Assembly: GCF_003604195.1 (NCBI RefSeq)
Contig: NZ_QXGR01000002.1
Span: 124,001-188,000, forward strand
Origin: Simplicispira lacusdiani
Lineage (GTDB): Bacteria > Pseudomonadota > Gammaproteobacteria > Burkholderiales > Burkholderiaceae_C
Length of the DNA: 64,000 nt
Reading direction: 5' to 3'
A program made the position numbers and the translations under genes. Below the pieces are notes generated by a model, which saw only the letters and a program-made list of their open reading frames with translations, ran no database searches and was not told the origin of the DNA. Within the stretch, counting starts at the first letter, position 1; every line of letters begins with the position of its first letter. This document shows positions 1 through 9,522 of this stretch, in pieces.

Positions 1-330
1 GGCCAGGCCCGAAGCGCCCAGGCCCAGGATGAGGATGTGCTGGCCCTGCAGCGGCTGCGCGCCCTCCAGCGGCCAGCCGGCCGGCACGGGGGTGGGTGCG
101 GCGGCCTCGTGCGCCGCCTCGGGCGCGGCTGCGGCCTGCGCTTCTGCGGCGGGCTCGGCCGGGCCGGCATCGGCGAAGATTTTCGCCACGAAGGCGGCCG
201 CGTCCTGCGCGGCCGTGAGGTTGTGCGGTACCTCCGGCAGCGCCCGGGGCGCGGCCGTCTCCTGCGGCGCCGCTGGCTGCTGCGCCGCCGGCTCCGGGGG
301 AAGGGGATGGAGGTCGTCGTCCGGTGTCAT
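1..330 (-). CDS. murD: UDP-N-acetylmuramoylalanine–D-glutamate ligase, N-terminal part
   Basis: MurD adds D-glutamate to UDP-MurNAc-L-alanine in the cytoplasmic steps of peptidoglycan synthesis. Only the first 110 residues are inside the window; the gene runs off the left edge. The start ATG (330–328) overlaps the mraY stop TGA (ATGA), as expected in this cluster. The recognisable MurD beginning, [17 protein letters not shown] with its glycine-rich nucleotide loop, starts only at about residue 94. It is preceded by a low-complexity segment rich in Ala, Pro and Glu that normal MurD (about 440 residues, loop near residue 10) lacks. An internal start closer to the glycine loop is possible, but the translational coupling favours the long form. 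The family call is secure from motif plus context. Confidence 0.85.
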   Translation of the reverse strand, partial: MTPDDDLHPLPPEPAAQQPAAPQETAAPRALPEVPHNLTAAQDAAAFVAKIFADAGPAEPAAEAQAAAAPEAAHEAAAPTPVPAGWPLEGAQPLQGQHILILGLGASGLA

Positions 331-1505
331 CGCAGCTTCAGGGTGGACAGACCGATGAGGCACAGCAGCATGGTGATGATCCAGAAACGCACGACCACCT
401 GCGTCTCCTTCCAGCCGCTCTTCTCGAAATGGTGGTGCAGCGGCGCCATCTTCAGCAGGCGCCGGCCTTCGCCGTACTTGCGCTTGGTGTACTTGAACCA
501 GGTCACCTGCAGCATCACCGACAGCGCCTCGACGACGAAGATGCCGCCCATGATGGCCAGCACGATCTCCTGACGCACGATCACGGCGATGGTGCCCAGG
601 GCACCGCCGAGCGCCAGCGCGCCCACGTCGCCCATGAACACCTGGGCCGGATGCGTGTTGAACCACAGGAAGGCCAGGCCCGCGCCGGCCATGGCGGCGC
701 AGAAGATCAGCAGCTCGCCCGCGCCCGGGATGTGCGGGAAGAACAGGTACTTGGAGTACACCGAGCTGCCCGCCACGTAGGCGAAGATGCCCAGCGCCGA
801 GCCCACCATCACCACCGGCATGATGGCCAGGCCGTCGAGGCCGTCGGTCAGGTTCACCGCGTTGCTCGAACCGACGATGACGAGGTAGGTCAGGATGACG
901 AAGCCGAGCACGCCCAGCGGGTAGCTCACCTCCTTGAAGAACGGCAGCAGCAGGCCGGCCTTCGGGGGCAGGTTCACGTCGAAGCCCGAGCGCACCCAGG
1001 AGATGAACAGCTCCAGCACCTTGAGGTTGGAGCTTTCCGAGATGCTGAACACCAGGTAGAGCGCCGCCACCAGGCCAATGACCGACTGCCACAGGTACTT
1101 CTCGCGCGAGGGCATGCCGTTGGGATCCTTGTAGACCACCTTGCGCCAGTCATCGGCCCAGCCGATGGCGCCAAAGCCCAGCGTGACGATGAGCACGATC
1201 CAGACGAAGCGGTTGGACAGGTCGGCCCACAGCAGGGTCGAGAGCGCAATGGCCAGCAGGATCAGCACGCCGCCCATGGTCGGCGTACCGCTCTTGACGT
1301 GGTGCGTCTCCATGCCGTTGGTGCGGATGGGCTGGCCGATCTTGAGTTCGGTCAGGCGCCGGATCACGCGCGGCCCGGCGAACAGGCCGATGAGCAGCGC
1401 CGTCATGGCGCCCAGCACCGCGCGCAGCGTGAGGTACTGGAACACGCGCAGGAAGCCGAGGTCCGGCGACAGGCCTTGCAGCCATTGGGCGAGCCACATC
1501 AGCAT
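327..1505 (-). CDS. mraY: phospho-N-acetylmuramoyl-pentapeptide transferase
   Basis: MraY is the integral membrane enzyme that transfers phospho-MurNAc-pentapeptide to undecaprenyl phosphate, making lipid I. The 392-residue product has the usual length and about ten hydrophobic segments. Family motifs are visible: WADDWRKV (the Asp pair), [25 protein letters not shown] and the histidine loop HHHFEKSGW. It lies between murF and murD; the 24-base gap to murF and the ATGA overlap with murD support one operon. Confidence 0.97.
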   Translation of the reverse strand: MLMWLAQWLQGLSPDLGFLRVFQYLTLRAVLGAMTALLIGLFAGPRVIRRLTELKIGQPIRTNGMETHHVKSGTPTMGGVLILLAIALSTLLWADLSNRFVWIVLIVTLGFGAIGWADDWRKVVYKDPNGMPSREKYLWQSVIGLVAALYLVFSISESSNLKVLELFISWVRSGFDVNLPPKAGLLLPFFKEVSYPLGVLGFVILTYLVIVGSSNAVNLTDGLDGLAIMPVVMVGSALGIFAYVAGSSVYSKYLFFPHIPGAGELLIFCAAMAGAGLAFLWFNTHPAQVFMGDVGALALGGALGTIAVIVRQEIVLAIMGGIFVVEALSVMLQVTWFKYTKRKYGEGRRLLKMAPLHHHFEKSGWKETQVVVRFWIITMLLCLIGLSTLKLR

Positions 1506-1529
1506 GGCGCACCCCCAGAAATGTTGCGG

Positions 1530-2951
1530 TCAACGCGTCGTGCCATGGCCTGCCTTCTGCGCTGCTGCGGTTTGCTCCGCGGTGGCGGCAATCGCCTCCA
1601 CCACCTGTTCCATCTTCATGAACCTCGATCCCTTCACCAGCACGCTGCCCACGGCGGGCAGCGCCTCGCGCACCGCTGCCTGCAGCGATGCCATGTCATT
1701 GAAATGCCGGGCGCCACCGAAGGCCGCCACGGCGTGGGCCGCCTGCGCGCCCAGCGCGTACAGCTGCTCGATGCCGCGTGCCCGCGCATGGGCACCCGCC
1801 TCGGCATGGAACTGCGGCCCCTGGTCGCCCACCTCGCCCATGTCGCCCAGCACCAGCAGGCGCGGCGCGGGCAGCTCGGCCAGCACGTCGATGGCGGCGC
1901 GCATGGAATCGGGGTTGGCGTTGTAGCTGTCGTCCACCACGGTGATGGCGCGCGCGCCGCTGGGCACGCTGAAGGCGCGCGAGCGCCCCTTGACCGGCGT
2001 GAACGCCGACAGGCCGCGTGCGATGGCTTCCAGCGGCACGCCCGCCGCGAGCGCGCAGGCCGTGGCGGCCAGCGCGTTGGTCACGTTGTGGCGGCCGGCG
2101 ATGTGGAGCAGGCATTCCAGCGCGCCCTGGGGCGTGGCGATCCGCACCTGCCAGGCGCCCTCGCCCCAGTCGGCCTGGGTGCAGCGCACATCGCCCCCCT
2201 CGCCACCGAAGGTCAGGCCGCGGCGCGCGCCGGCCAGGCCCCGCCACAGCGGCGTGTAGGCATCGCCCGCCGGGAAGACGGCCACGCCGTCCTGCGGCAG
2301 CGCCGCGAAGACACTGCCGTTTTCCTCGGCCACGGCCTGCACCGTGTGCATGAATTCCAGGTGCTCGCGCTGCGCGTTGTTCACCAGGGCCACGGTGGGC
2401 CGGGTAATGCCGGCGAGGTAGGCGATCTCGCCGGGGTGGTTCATGCCCAACTCGACCACGCCGACGCGGTGCGCGGCGGTCAGGCGCAGCAAGGTTTGCG
2501 GCACGCCGATGGCGTTGTTCAGGTTGCCCTGGGTCGAGAAGGCGGCCTCCCGCGCATGGGCGAGCAGGATGGCGGCGATCATTTGCGTCACCGTGGTCTT
2601 GCCGTTGCTGCCGGTCACGGCGATCAACGGCAGCGCGAACTGCGCGCGCCAGCCGGCGGCAAGCAGGCCCAGGGCCTGCAGGCTGTCGGGCACCTCGATG
2701 CCAGGCAGGCCGGCCTCGGCCAATCCGCCGTGGGCGATGGCGGCCACGGCGCCAGCGGCGCGCGCCTGCGCGAGGAACTGGTTGGCGTCGTAACGCTCGC
2801 CCTTGAGGGCCACGAACAGGTCGCCGGCCGCCAGCGTGCGGGTGTCGGTGTGCACGCGCCCGGCGGCCACGGCGCCGTCGCCCACGAGCCGGGCCCGGGG
2901 TTCGTGCGGCGCGATCCAGGCCAAGGCCTGCTGCAGGCTCATCATTGCCAT
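1530..2951 (-). CDS. murF: UDP-N-acetylmuramoyl-tripeptide–D-alanyl-D-alanine ligase
   Basis: MurF adds D-Ala-D-Ala to the UDP-MurNAc-tripeptide, the last cytoplasmic Mur ligase step. The product is about 473 residues, normal for the family, with the ATP-binding loop VTGSNGKTTVTQ near residues 112–123. The start was placed at ATG 2951 because a G-rich Shine–Dalgarno (GGGGGG) lies 7 bases upstream; ATGs at 2945 and 2942 are alternatives, the 2945 one overlapping the murE stop as ATGA. The open frame continues far upstream into murE in another frame, which is not coding. It follows murE and precedes mraY. Confidence 0.95.
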   Translation of the reverse strand: MAMMSLQQALAWIAPHEPRARLVGDGAVAAGRVHTDTRTLAAGDLFVALKGERYDANQFLAQARAAGAVAAIAHGGLAEAGLPGIEVPDSLQALGLLAAGWRAQFALPLIAVTGSNGKTTVTQMIAAILLAHAREAAFSTQGNLNNAIGVPQTLLRLTAAHRVGVVELGMNHPGEIAYLAGITRPTVALVNNAQREHLEFMHTVQAVAEENGSVFAALPQDGVAVFPAGDAYTPLWRGLAGARRGLTFGGEGGDVRCTQADWGEGAWQVRIATPQGALECLLHIAGRHNVTNALAATACALAAGVPLEAIARGLSAFTPVKGRSRAFSVPSGARAITVVDDSYNANPDSMRAAIDVLAELPAPRLLVLGDMGEVGDQGPQFHAEAGAHARARGIEQLYALGAQAAHAVAAFGGARHFNDMASLQAAVREALPAVGSVLVKGSRFMKMEQVVEAIAATAEQTAAAQKAGHGTTR

Positions 2952-4435
2952 GTGCTGGCCCCCCGGCGCTGCAGCGCTTCGCGCGCCTGCGCCATGTCGG
3001 AGAACGGCCGGCGCACGCCGGCGGTTTCCTGGTAGTCCTCGTGGCCCTTGCCGGCGATCAGCACCACGTCCCGTGCATCGGCCTCCTGCAGCGCCAGCGC
3101 GATGGCGGCGGCGCGGTCGGGCTCGGCGCGCACGGTTTCGCCCGCGATGGTGCCCAGCAGGATCTGATGGATGATGTCCGCCGGCTGCTCGCTGCGCGGG
3201 TTGTCGCTGGTGACCACCACCCAGTCGGCATGGCGCTGCGCGCTGGCGCCCATGAGCGGACGCTTGCCCGCGTCGCGGTCGCCGCCGCAGCCGAACACGC
3301 ACCAGAGCTGGCCGCCGCGCGCGCGCGCCAACGGCAGCAGGGCCAGCAGGGCCTTGTCGAGCGCGTCGGGCGTGTGGGCGTAGTCCACGGCCACCAGCGG
3401 CTGCCCGGGCGCCACCAGGCGCTCCATGCGACCGGGCACGGGCGCGAGCTGCGCGCAGGCCTGCACGGCCTCCGGCAGCGGCACGCCCAAGGCGCGCAGC
3501 CCGGCGATCACGCCGAGTAGGTTGGACACGTTGTAATCGCCGATCATGGCCGTCTGCAGCACCTGCTGCTGCGCGCCCTCGGCCACGGTGAAGCGCAGGC
3601 CGCCCTCGCCCCAGCCCACATCACGGGCACGCAGGCGCGCGTCCTGCTGCATGGAAACGCTCCACAGGTCCAGCCCGCGCCCCCGCAACGACTGGTGCAG
3701 TTGAGCGCCGTGCGGGTCGTCGATGTTGACCACGGCGGCCCGCAGGCCCGGCCAGTCGAACAACGCCAGCTTGGCCTGCCAGTAGGCATCCATGCTGGCG
3801 TGGTAGTCCAGGTGGTCCTGGGTGAAGTTGGTGAACAGGGCCACGCGGATGCGCGTGCCCGCCAGACGGTGCTCGGCCAGGCCGATCGACGAGGCCTCGA
3901 TGGCACAGGTGCGCACGCCCGCATCGGCGAACTGGCGGAACGCGCGCTGCAGCCGCACCGGGTCGGGCGTGGTCATGCCGGTGGCCTCCAGCGCGTCCGG
4001 CATGCCCATGCCCAAAGTGCCCACCAGGGCGCACGGGGAAAGCGCCTCATGCTTCAAATTCGATAGCGCATGCGCGAACCACCAGGCGGTGCTGGTCTTG
4101 CCGTTGGTGCCGGTCACGGCAATCACGTCGAGCGCGTCGGTGGGCGCGCCAAACCACTCGGCGGCGATCAGGCCCGTGGCGGCCTTGAGCCGGGGCAGCG
4201 CTGCGATTTCGTCGCCACCGAAGCCGAAAGGCTGCACGCCCTCGTGCTCGACCAGGCAGGCGGTGGCGCCGCGCACCAGGGCGTCGCGCACATGGGCGCG
4301 GCCGTCGACGGCCGCTCCGGGCCAGGCGATGAAGGCGTCGCCCGGTTCGACCTGGCGGCTGTCGGTGCGCAGCGTGCCGGTGACGCGCGCGCGCAGCCAC
4401 TGCACGGCCTGGGGAGCGTTCTGCAGGATCTGCAT
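2942..4435 (-). CDS. murE: UDP-N-acetylmuramoyl-tripeptide synthetase
   Basis: MurE adds the third stem-peptide residue (meso-diaminopimelate in Gram-negatives) to UDP-MurNAc-dipeptide. The product is about 497 residues. The ATP loop VTGTNGKTSTAWW is present. The meso-DAP recognition motif is visible as TSDNPRSEQP (the DNPR signature), so DAP rather than lysine is the expected substrate. The ATG at 4435 overlaps the ftsI stop by one base (TGATG); an in-frame GTG at 4438 is the alternative. A stretch around 4047–4066 (HALSNLKHEALSPC in the protein) carries a short sequence, CGAATTTGAAGC on the coding strand, reminiscent of the end of repeat family B. Confidence 0.95.
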   Translation of the reverse strand: MQILQNAPQAVQWLRARVTGTLRTDSRQVEPGDAFIAWPGAAVDGRAHVRDALVRGATACLVEHEGVQPFGFGGDEIAALPRLKAATGLIAAEWFGAPTDALDVIAVTGTNGKTSTAWWFAHALSNLKHEALSPCALVGTLGMGMPDALEATGMTTPDPVRLQRAFRQFADAGVRTCAIEASSIGLAEHRLAGTRIRVALFTNFTQDHLDYHASMDAYWQAKLALFDWPGLRAAVVNIDDPHGAQLHQSLRGRGLDLWSVSMQQDARLRARDVGWGEGGLRFTVAEGAQQQVLQTAMIGDYNVSNLLGVIAGLRALGVPLPEAVQACAQLAPVPGRMERLVAPGQPLVAVDYAHTPDALDKALLALLPLARARGGQLWCVFGCGGDRDAGKRPLMGASAQRHADWVVVTSDNPRSEQPADIIHQILLGTIAGETVRAEPDRAAAIALALQEADARDVVLIAGKGHEDYQETAGVRRPFSDMAQAREALQRRGASTWQ

Positions 4436-6180
4436 CACAGCGGCTCCTCCGCGGCGTTGGCCACGATCTGCGGCTTGACGGCCATGTCGGGCTGCGCGCC
4501 CATCATGCGCAGCGTCTGCTGCACCACCTCGCTGAAAACGGGTGCCGCCACGGCACCGCCGTAGTAAACGCCGTTGCTCGGCTCATCGACCATCACGGCG
4601 ACGATGATGCGCGGCTTGTCGATGGGGGCCATGCCGGTGAACCAGGCGCGGTACTTGCCGCTGGAATAGCTCTTGCCCACCTGCTTGCGCGCCGTGCCGG
4701 ACTTGCCGCCGACCGAGTAGCCCAGCGTCTGCGCCTTCTGGCCCGTGCCGCCGGGGCCGGCGGCCATCTGCAGCATCTTGCGCACTGCGTCGGCGGTCTG
4801 CGGCGAAAAGACCGGCACGCCCACGGCCGGCTCGCTGCTCTTGAGCATGGTGGCCGGAATGATCTGGCCGTTGTGCGCGAACACGGTGTACGAGCGCGCC
4901 ATCTGGAACAGGCTGGCCGACAGGCCGTAGCCGTAGGACATGGTGGCCTGCTCGATCGGGCGCCAGGTCTTGTAGGGCCGCAGACGGCCACCCACGGCGC
5001 CGGGGAAACCGATCTGCGGCTTCTGGCCGAAGCCGGCGGCCGAGAACGTTTCCCACATCTCTCGCGCGGGCATCTGCATGGCCAGCTTGGTGGTTCCGAC
5101 GTTGCTGGACTTCTGGATCACGCCCTCGACCGTGAGCACGCCGTAGTTGTGCGTGTCGGAAATGGTGGAGCCGGTGATGGTCAGGCGCCCCGGCGTGGTG
5201 TCCACCATGGTGCCCGGGCGCACGCGGCCGGATTCGAGCGCCAAGCCGATGGTGAACGGCTTCATGGTCGAGCCTGGCTCGAAGGTGTCGGTGATGGCGC
5301 GGTTGCGCAGCTGCTCGCCGGTCAGGTTCTGGCGCTTGTCGGGCACATAGCTGGGGTAGTTGGCCAGCGCCAGCACCTCGCCGGTGATGGCGTCGAGCAC
5401 CACCACGCTGCCGCCCTTGGCCTTGTGCGCCTGCACCTGGTCGCGCAGCTTCTGGTAGGCGAAGAACTGCACCTTGCTGTCGATGGACAGCTGCATGTCG
5501 CGCCCGTCCACCGGCGGGATCACCTCGCCCACGCCCTCGACGACGCGGCCCAGGCGGTCCTTGATGACGCGGCGCGAGCCGCTCTTGCCCGCGAGCAGAT
5601 CGTTGAAGGCCAGCTCCATGCCCTCCTGGCCCTTGTCCTCGACGTTGGTGAAGCCCACCACATGCGCGGCCGCCTCGCCCTCGGGATACTGGCGCTTGTA
5701 CTCCTTGCGCAGGTAGATGCCCTTGACCCCGAGCGCGACGATCTGCTGGCCCACGTCCCAGTCGAGCTGGCGCTTGATCCAGACGAAGGTCTTGTCCTCG
5801 TCGGCCAGCTTGGCGTTCAGCGCCGCCAGCGGCATGTCCATGAGGCGCGCCAGTTCCTTGAGCTTGGCGCGCACCTCGGGCTTGTCCTGCTCCACATCCT
5901 CGGGAATGGCCCAGATGCTGGCCGCCGGCACGCTGGAGGCCAGGATCAGGCCGTTGCGGTCGAGGATCTTGCCGCGGTTGGCCGGCAGCTCCAGCGTGCG
6001 CGCGAAGCGCACCTCGCCCTGGCGCTGGAAAAAGTCGTTGCCAAACACCTGCACATAGGCCGCGCGCACCCCCAGGCCGATGAAGCCCAGCGCGATCACG
6101 GCCACGATGAACTTGCTGCGCCACACCGGCGTCTTGCTCGCCAGCAGGGGGCTCATGGTGTAGAGCACGCTGCGCGTCAT
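4435..6180 (-). CDS. ftsI: peptidoglycan D,D-transpeptidase FtsI (PBP3)
   Basis: FtsI is the septal class B penicillin-binding protein that cross-links peptidoglycan at the division site. The 581-residue product has an N-terminal membrane anchor (about residues 22–42), a dimerisation domain and a transpeptidase domain. The catalytic motifs are EPGSTMKP (SxxK), KSSNVGT (SxN) and GGKSGTAR (KSG variant of KTG). The start ATG 6180 overlaps the ftsL stop (ATGA). The open frame reaches further upstream, but that part has no PBP similarity and overlaps ftsL and rsmH. Confidence 0.96.
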   Translation of the reverse strand: MTRSVLYTMSPLLASKTPVWRSKFIVAVIALGFIGLGVRAAYVQVFGNDFFQRQGEVRFARTLELPANRGKILDRNGLILASSVPAASIWAIPEDVEQDKPEVRAKLKELARLMDMPLAALNAKLADEDKTFVWIKRQLDWDVGQQIVALGVKGIYLRKEYKRQYPEGEAAAHVVGFTNVEDKGQEGMELAFNDLLAGKSGSRRVIKDRLGRVVEGVGEVIPPVDGRDMQLSIDSKVQFFAYQKLRDQVQAHKAKGGSVVVLDAITGEVLALANYPSYVPDKRQNLTGEQLRNRAITDTFEPGSTMKPFTIGLALESGRVRPGTMVDTTPGRLTITGSTISDTHNYGVLTVEGVIQKSSNVGTTKLAMQMPAREMWETFSAAGFGQKPQIGFPGAVGGRLRPYKTWRPIEQATMSYGYGLSASLFQMARSYTVFAHNGQIIPATMLKSSEPAVGVPVFSPQTADAVRKMLQMAAGPGGTGQKAQTLGYSVGGKSGTARKQVGKSYSSGKYRAWFTGMAPIDKPRIIVAVMVDEPSNGVYYGGAVAAPVFSEVVQQTLRMMGAQPDMAVKPQIVANAAEEPL

Positions 6181-6464
6181 GGCTTGCCCTCCGAGGCGGG
6201 CAGCGGGTCGGACACGTACTGCGTGATGGCGGGCGTGGCCGTGCGCATCTGCAACCGCGCGCGCGCCAGCTGCTCCACGCGCAGCGGAGTGGCCTGGGCG
6301 CGCTTCTCCACCTGCAGGCGCTCGTGCTCGGTCTCCAGGCGGCGCGCCTCGGCCACCGCGCGGTCCAGCTCGGTATAGAGCAGGCGCGATTCGTACTGCG
6401 TGCGCACCAGGTACATGGCGCTGGCCACCACGGCCAGCAGCAGCACGATGTTGAGGCGCGTCAT
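6177..6464 (-). CDS. ftsL: cell division protein FtsL
   Basis: FtsL is a small bitopic protein that forms the FtsQLB complex activating septal synthesis. The 95-residue product has a short cytoplasmic start (MTRLN), one membrane segment of about 17 residues, then a heptad-like charged coiled coil rich in Arg/Glu/Leu, the usual FtsL plan. Sequence conservation in FtsL is low, so the call leans on topology and its place between rsmH and ftsI. It overlaps both neighbours by 4 bases. Confidence 0.93.
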   Translation of the reverse strand: MTRLNIVLLLAVVASAMYLVRTQYESRLLYTELDRAVAEARRLETEHERLQVEKRAQATPLRVEQLARARLQMRTATPAITQYVSDPLPASEGKP

Positions 6465-7393
6465 GCGGGCACCTCGGTGCGTTCGGCCACGCGCATGACG
6501 GCGCTGCGCGCGCGCGGGTTGGCGGCCACTTCGGCGGCACCGGGCTTGACACGATCGAGCGCCTTGAGCCGCATGGGCTGGGGCGCCGCGAAGGGCGCGC
6601 GGCGGTCGTAGACCTCCTTGGAGTGCTGCGCGATGAACTGCTTGACGATGCGGTCCTCCAGCGAGTGGAAGCTGATGACCACCAGCCGCCCGCCGGGCCG
6701 CAGCACCGACAGGCTGGCCTCTAGCGCCTGTTGCAGCTCTTCAAGCTCGGCGTTGATGAAAATCCGAAGAGCCTGAAATGTGCGCGTTGCAGGGTTCTGG
6801 CCCGGCTCGCGGGTCTTGACCGCGCCAGCCACGAGATCGGCCAGCTCTGCGGTGGTTGCGAGAGGGCTGCCTTCCTGCCGCCGAGCAACAATCGCCTTTG
6901 CAATGGGGCCAGCAAACCGTTCTTCACCGTATTCACGTATCACCTCCGCAATCTGCCCGACATCGGCACTGGCCAGCCATTCGGCCACGCTCTGGCCGCG
7001 CGTGGTGTCCATGCGCATGTCCAGCGGGCCGTCGAAACGGAAACTGAACCCCCGTTCGGGGGTGTCGATCTGGGGCGAGCTCACGCCCAGGTCCATCAGC
7101 ACGCCGGCCGCGCTGCCGGGCGGCAGGTCGGCCAGGTGGCGGAAACCTTCGTGTCGGATGGAAAAACGCGCATCCTGGATGCGCGCTGCTTCTTGAATGG
7201 CCTCGGGGTCCTTGTCGAACGCCAGCAGGCGCCCCTGCGGCGAGAGCCGTGAGAGGATGCGCCGCGCATGCCCTCCCCGGCCGAAGGTGCCGTCGATCCA
7301 GGTGCCCGACGGCGCCTCCCCGGCGCCCGCGAGCAGCGCATCGACCGCCTCGTCGAGCAGCACGGTGGTATGGGGTGTGGTGGGTTCCGTCAC
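6461..7393 (-). CDS. rsmH: 16S rRNA (cytosine1402-N4)-methyltransferase
   Basis: RsmH (MraW) methylates N4 of C1402 in 16S rRNA. The 310-residue product carries the SAM-binding segment [14 protein letters not shown] near the start and [20 protein letters not shown] in the second half, both characteristic. The start is GTG 7393, 8 bases after the mraZ stop, with GAGG 7 bases upstream; the upstream open frame lies within mraZ. The stretch 6750–6960 is less GC-rich than the rest, but the protein stays conserved there. Confidence 0.96.
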   Translation of the reverse strand: MTEPTTPHTTVLLDEAVDALLAGAGEAPSGTWIDGTFGRGGHARRILSRLSPQGRLLAFDKDPEAIQEAARIQDARFSIRHEGFRHLADLPPGSAAGVLMDLGVSSPQIDTPERGFSFRFDGPLDMRMDTTRGQSVAEWLASADVGQIAEVIREYGEERFAGPIAKAIVARRQEGSPLATTAELADLVAGAVKTREPGQNPATRTFQALRIFINAELEELQQALEASLSVLRPGGRLVVISFHSLEDRIVKQFIAQHSKEVYDRRAPFAAPQPMRLKALDRVKPGAAEVAANPRARSAVMRVAERTEVPA

Positions 7394-7401
7394 GCCGCGC
7401 C

Positions 7402-7830
7402 TCAGAAGGAGAAATCCTTGAACGCCTCGGGCATCTCGCCCTGCATGGCGGCGGCCTCCTGGGCCTCGTAGGCGGCCTTGTCCCACAGTTCAAGGTGGTT
7501 GCCCATGCCCAGCAGGATGGCGTCCTTGGTCAGGCCAGCGGCCTCGCGCAGCTCGGGCGAGACCAGCACGCGGCCGGTGGCGTCCATCTCGACGTCCATG
7601 GCATAGCCCATGAAGATGCGCTTCCAGCCCTGGGCCGACATGGGCAGTTGGGCGATGCGCTCGCGGAACTTCTCCCATTCGGGGCGCGGGAAGACCATCA
7701 GGCAGCCGTGCGGATGGCGGGTGATGGTGAGCTGGCCGGCGGCTTGCGCGCTCAGGGCGTCACGGTGCCGGGTCGGCACGGAAAGCCGACCCTTCGCATC
7801 CAGACTGAGCGAAGAAGCCCCTTGAAACAC
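7402..7830 (-). CDS. mraZ: transcriptional regulator MraZ
   Basis: MraZ is a SpoVT/AbrB-like DNA-binding protein that represses its own division/cell-wall operon. The 142-residue product from GTG 7830 begins [20 protein letters not shown], matching the usual MraZ N-terminus, and has two copies of the SpoVT/AbrB-type fold; [13 protein letters not shown] and [13 protein letters not shown] mark them. GGGGTGGG lies just upstream as ribosome site. A longer frame to 7899 is open but would run into the operator. It is the first gene of the dcw cluster. Confidence 0.95.
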   Translation of the reverse strand: MFQGASSLSLDAKGRLSVPTRHRDALSAQAAGQLTITRHPHGCLMVFPRPEWEKFRERIAQLPMSAQGWKRIFMGYAMDVEMDATGRVLVSPELREAAGLTKDAILLGMGNHLELWDKAAYEAQEAAAMQGEMPEAFKDFSF

Positions 7831-7884
7831 TGACCCACCCCTTGCTGTTGGTTGGCGCCGCACCTTCTCGGACAGGAAGGTTTT

Positions 7885-7945
7885 GGCACTTTTCACCACT
7901 TAATTGCACTTTTTTGCACTGTAGCAGGAAAAGCACCGCCAGCAA
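7885..7945 (-). promoter_or_regulatory. mraZ promoter with four MraZ-box repeats
   Basis: On the minus strand the tetramer AGTG recurs at exactly 10-base intervals (plus-strand CACT at 7887, 7897, 7907 and 7917), mostly as AAGTGC or AAGTGG. Known MraZ sites are direct repeats of TGGG or AAAGTG type spaced 10 bases apart, so this is a good MraZ operator. TTGCTG (7945–7940) and TACAGT (7923–7918), 16 bases apart, are a plausible sigma-70 promoter whose -10 overlaps the first box, fitting autorepression. Confidence 0.7.
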
Positions 7946-8081
7946 GGGGGGCTGCAACATCTTCTTGCAATGAAATCAAGGACTTAGGCGCGATTTCGCA
8001 CCCAGCCGACACGCAAAAACCGTTACAGGGGAAGCAGTTAGAAAGCCCTGTGAAAGTAACACCTGAGGCTTGATCCATGGC

Positions 8082-8105
8082 AAAAAAATCCCCGCCGGAG
8101 CGGGG
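8082..8105 (-). terminator. rho-independent terminator after hslU
   Basis: On the minus strand CCCCGC-TCCG-GCGGGG is followed by ATTTTTTT. It lies 20 bases beyond the hslU stop and ends the hslVU transcript before the mraZ promoter region. The remaining bases between here and mraZ (7946–8081) show no further feature I can support. Confidence 0.85.
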
Positions 8106-8125
8106 TCCCGGCCGAGCGCAGGGGC

Positions 8126-9442
8126 TCAGAGGATGAAGCGCGAGAGGTCTTCGTCCTGGCTCAGGGCCTGCAGGCGTTCGTCCACATAGGCGGCGTCCAC
8201 GGTCACGGTCTGGCCGGCGCGGTGCGCGGCATCGAAGCTGACTTCGTCGAGGAGGCGCTCCATCACGGTGGACAGGCGGCGCGCGCCGATGTTCTCGGTG
8301 CGCTCGTTGACCTCGTAGGCGATGCGCGCCAGCCGCGTGATGCCCTCGGGCGTGAACTCCAGCGCCACGCCCTCGGTGGCCAGCAGGGCCTGGTACTGGC
8401 GCACGAGCGAAGCGTGCGTCTGCGTGAGGATGGCCTCGAAGTCCTGCACGGACAGCGAGCCCAGTTCCACGCGGATCGGGAAGCGCCCCTGCAGTTCGGG
8501 GATCAGGTCGCTGGGCTTGGCGAGGTGGAAGGCGCCCGAGGCGATGAACAGGATGTGGTCGGTCTTGACCATGCCGTACTTGGTGGACACGGTGGTGCCC
8601 TCCACCAGCGGCAGCAGGTCGCGCTGCACGCCCTGGCGCGAAACGTCGGCGCCGCTGGTTTCCTGGCGCGCCGCCACCTTGTCGATCTCGTCGATGAAGA
8701 CAATGCCGTTCTGCTCGGCGTTCTGAATGGCGCGCAGCTTGATCTCTTCCTCGTTCACCAGCTTGCCCGCCTCTTCCTCGACAAGCTGCTTGCGCGCCTC
8801 GGCGATGGTCAGCTTGCGCGTCTTGCGCCGCTCCTGGCCCATCTGGCTGAACACGCCACGCAACTGCTCGGCCATGTCCTCCATGCCTGCGGGGCCCATG
8901 ATCTCCAGCTGGGGGCGGCTTTCGGCCAGGTCGATCTCGATCTCCTTGGCGTCGAGCTGGCCCTCGCGCAGCTTCTTGCGGAACACCTGGCGCGCCGTGC
9001 TGTCGGCGGGCGCCTCGCCCGTGCGCGCGCTGGGAATCAGCACATCGAGGATGCGCTCCTCGGCCGCGTCCTCGGCGCGGGTGCGCATCTTCCTCATCTC
9101 GGCCTCGCGCGTCTGCTTGACGGCCATCTCGGCCAGGTCGCGGATGATGGCATCCACGTCCTTGCCCACGTAGCCCACCTCGGTGAACTTGGTGGCCTCG
9201 ACCTTGATGAAGGGCGCATCGGCCAGGCGCGCCAGGCGGCGCGCGATCTCGGTCTTGCCCACGCCGGTGGGGCCGATCATGAGGATGTTCTTGGGCGTGA
9301 TCTCGTGGCGCAGCGCCTCGGGCACCTGCTGGCGGCGCCAGCGGTTGCGCAGTGCGATGGCCACGGCACGCTTGGCGCCGGCCTGGCCGACGATGTGGCG
9401 GTCGAGTTCGGAAACGATTTCCTGGGGGGTCATGGACGACAT
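8126..9442 (-). CDS. hslU: ATP-dependent protease ATPase subunit HslU
   Basis: HslU (ClpY) is the AAA+ unfoldase that feeds substrates into the HslV peptidase. The 438-residue product starts [20 protein letters not shown], has Walker [12 protein letters not shown], Walker [12 protein letters not shown], the long I-domain between them and a C-terminal end ...DEDLSRFIL whose last residues dock into HslV in this family. The start ATG 9442 was chosen over the upstream frame because of family alignment; an ATG three codons further in (9433) is the alternative. The spacer to hslV is almost wholly a family B repeat. Confidence 0.96.
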   Translation of the reverse strand: MSSMTPQEIVSELDRHIVGQAGAKRAVAIALRNRWRRQQVPEALRHEITPKNILMIGPTGVGKTEIARRLARLADAPFIKVEATKFTEVGYVGKDVDAIIRDLAEMAVKQTREAEMRKMRTRAEDAAEERILDVLIPSARTGEAPADSTARQVFRKKLREGQLDAKEIEIDLAESRPQLEIMGPAGMEDMAEQLRGVFSQMGQERRKTRKLTIAEARKQLVEEEAGKLVNEEEIKLRAIQNAEQNGIVFIDEIDKVAARQETSGADVSRQGVQRDLLPLVEGTTVSTKYGMVKTDHILFIASGAFHLAKPSDLIPELQGRFPIRVELGSLSVQDFEAILTQTHASLVRQYQALLATEGVALEFTPEGITRLARIAYEVNERTENIGARRLSTVMERLLDEVSFDAAHRAGQTVTVDAAYVDERLQALSQDEDLSRFIL

Positions 9443-9448
9443 GGGAAA

Positions 9449-9510
9449 TTCCAATAAAAACAGCCTGCAGCGCCCATTCAACAAGCGCTATTAGCTATAA
9501 AACAAATAGC
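9449..9510 (-). repeat. family B palindromic repeat, hslV–hslU spacer
   Basis: Reads on the minus strand TTTTATAGCTAATAGCGCTT, then a short variable loop, then GCGCTGCAGGCTGTTTTTATT. It fills nearly the whole 80-base spacer between hslV and hslU and ends just before the hslU ribosome site (GGAA), so it is co-transcribed and could fold in the mRNA. Confidence 0.7.
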
Positions 9511-9522
9511 ATTCGAGGCCGC

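Noticed and set aside
324..3035. Long open frame on the plus strand (903 codons) opposite mraY, murF and murE
   Set aside because: It lies antisense to three well-conserved genes; its His/Gln/Arg/Ala-rich translation is the usual mirror of high-GC third positions and shows no domain.
6750..6960. Lower-GC patch in rsmH considered as a transferred segment
   Set aside because: The protein is conserved through it ([31 protein letters not shown]) and the cluster is intact, so local codon choice is the likelier cause.
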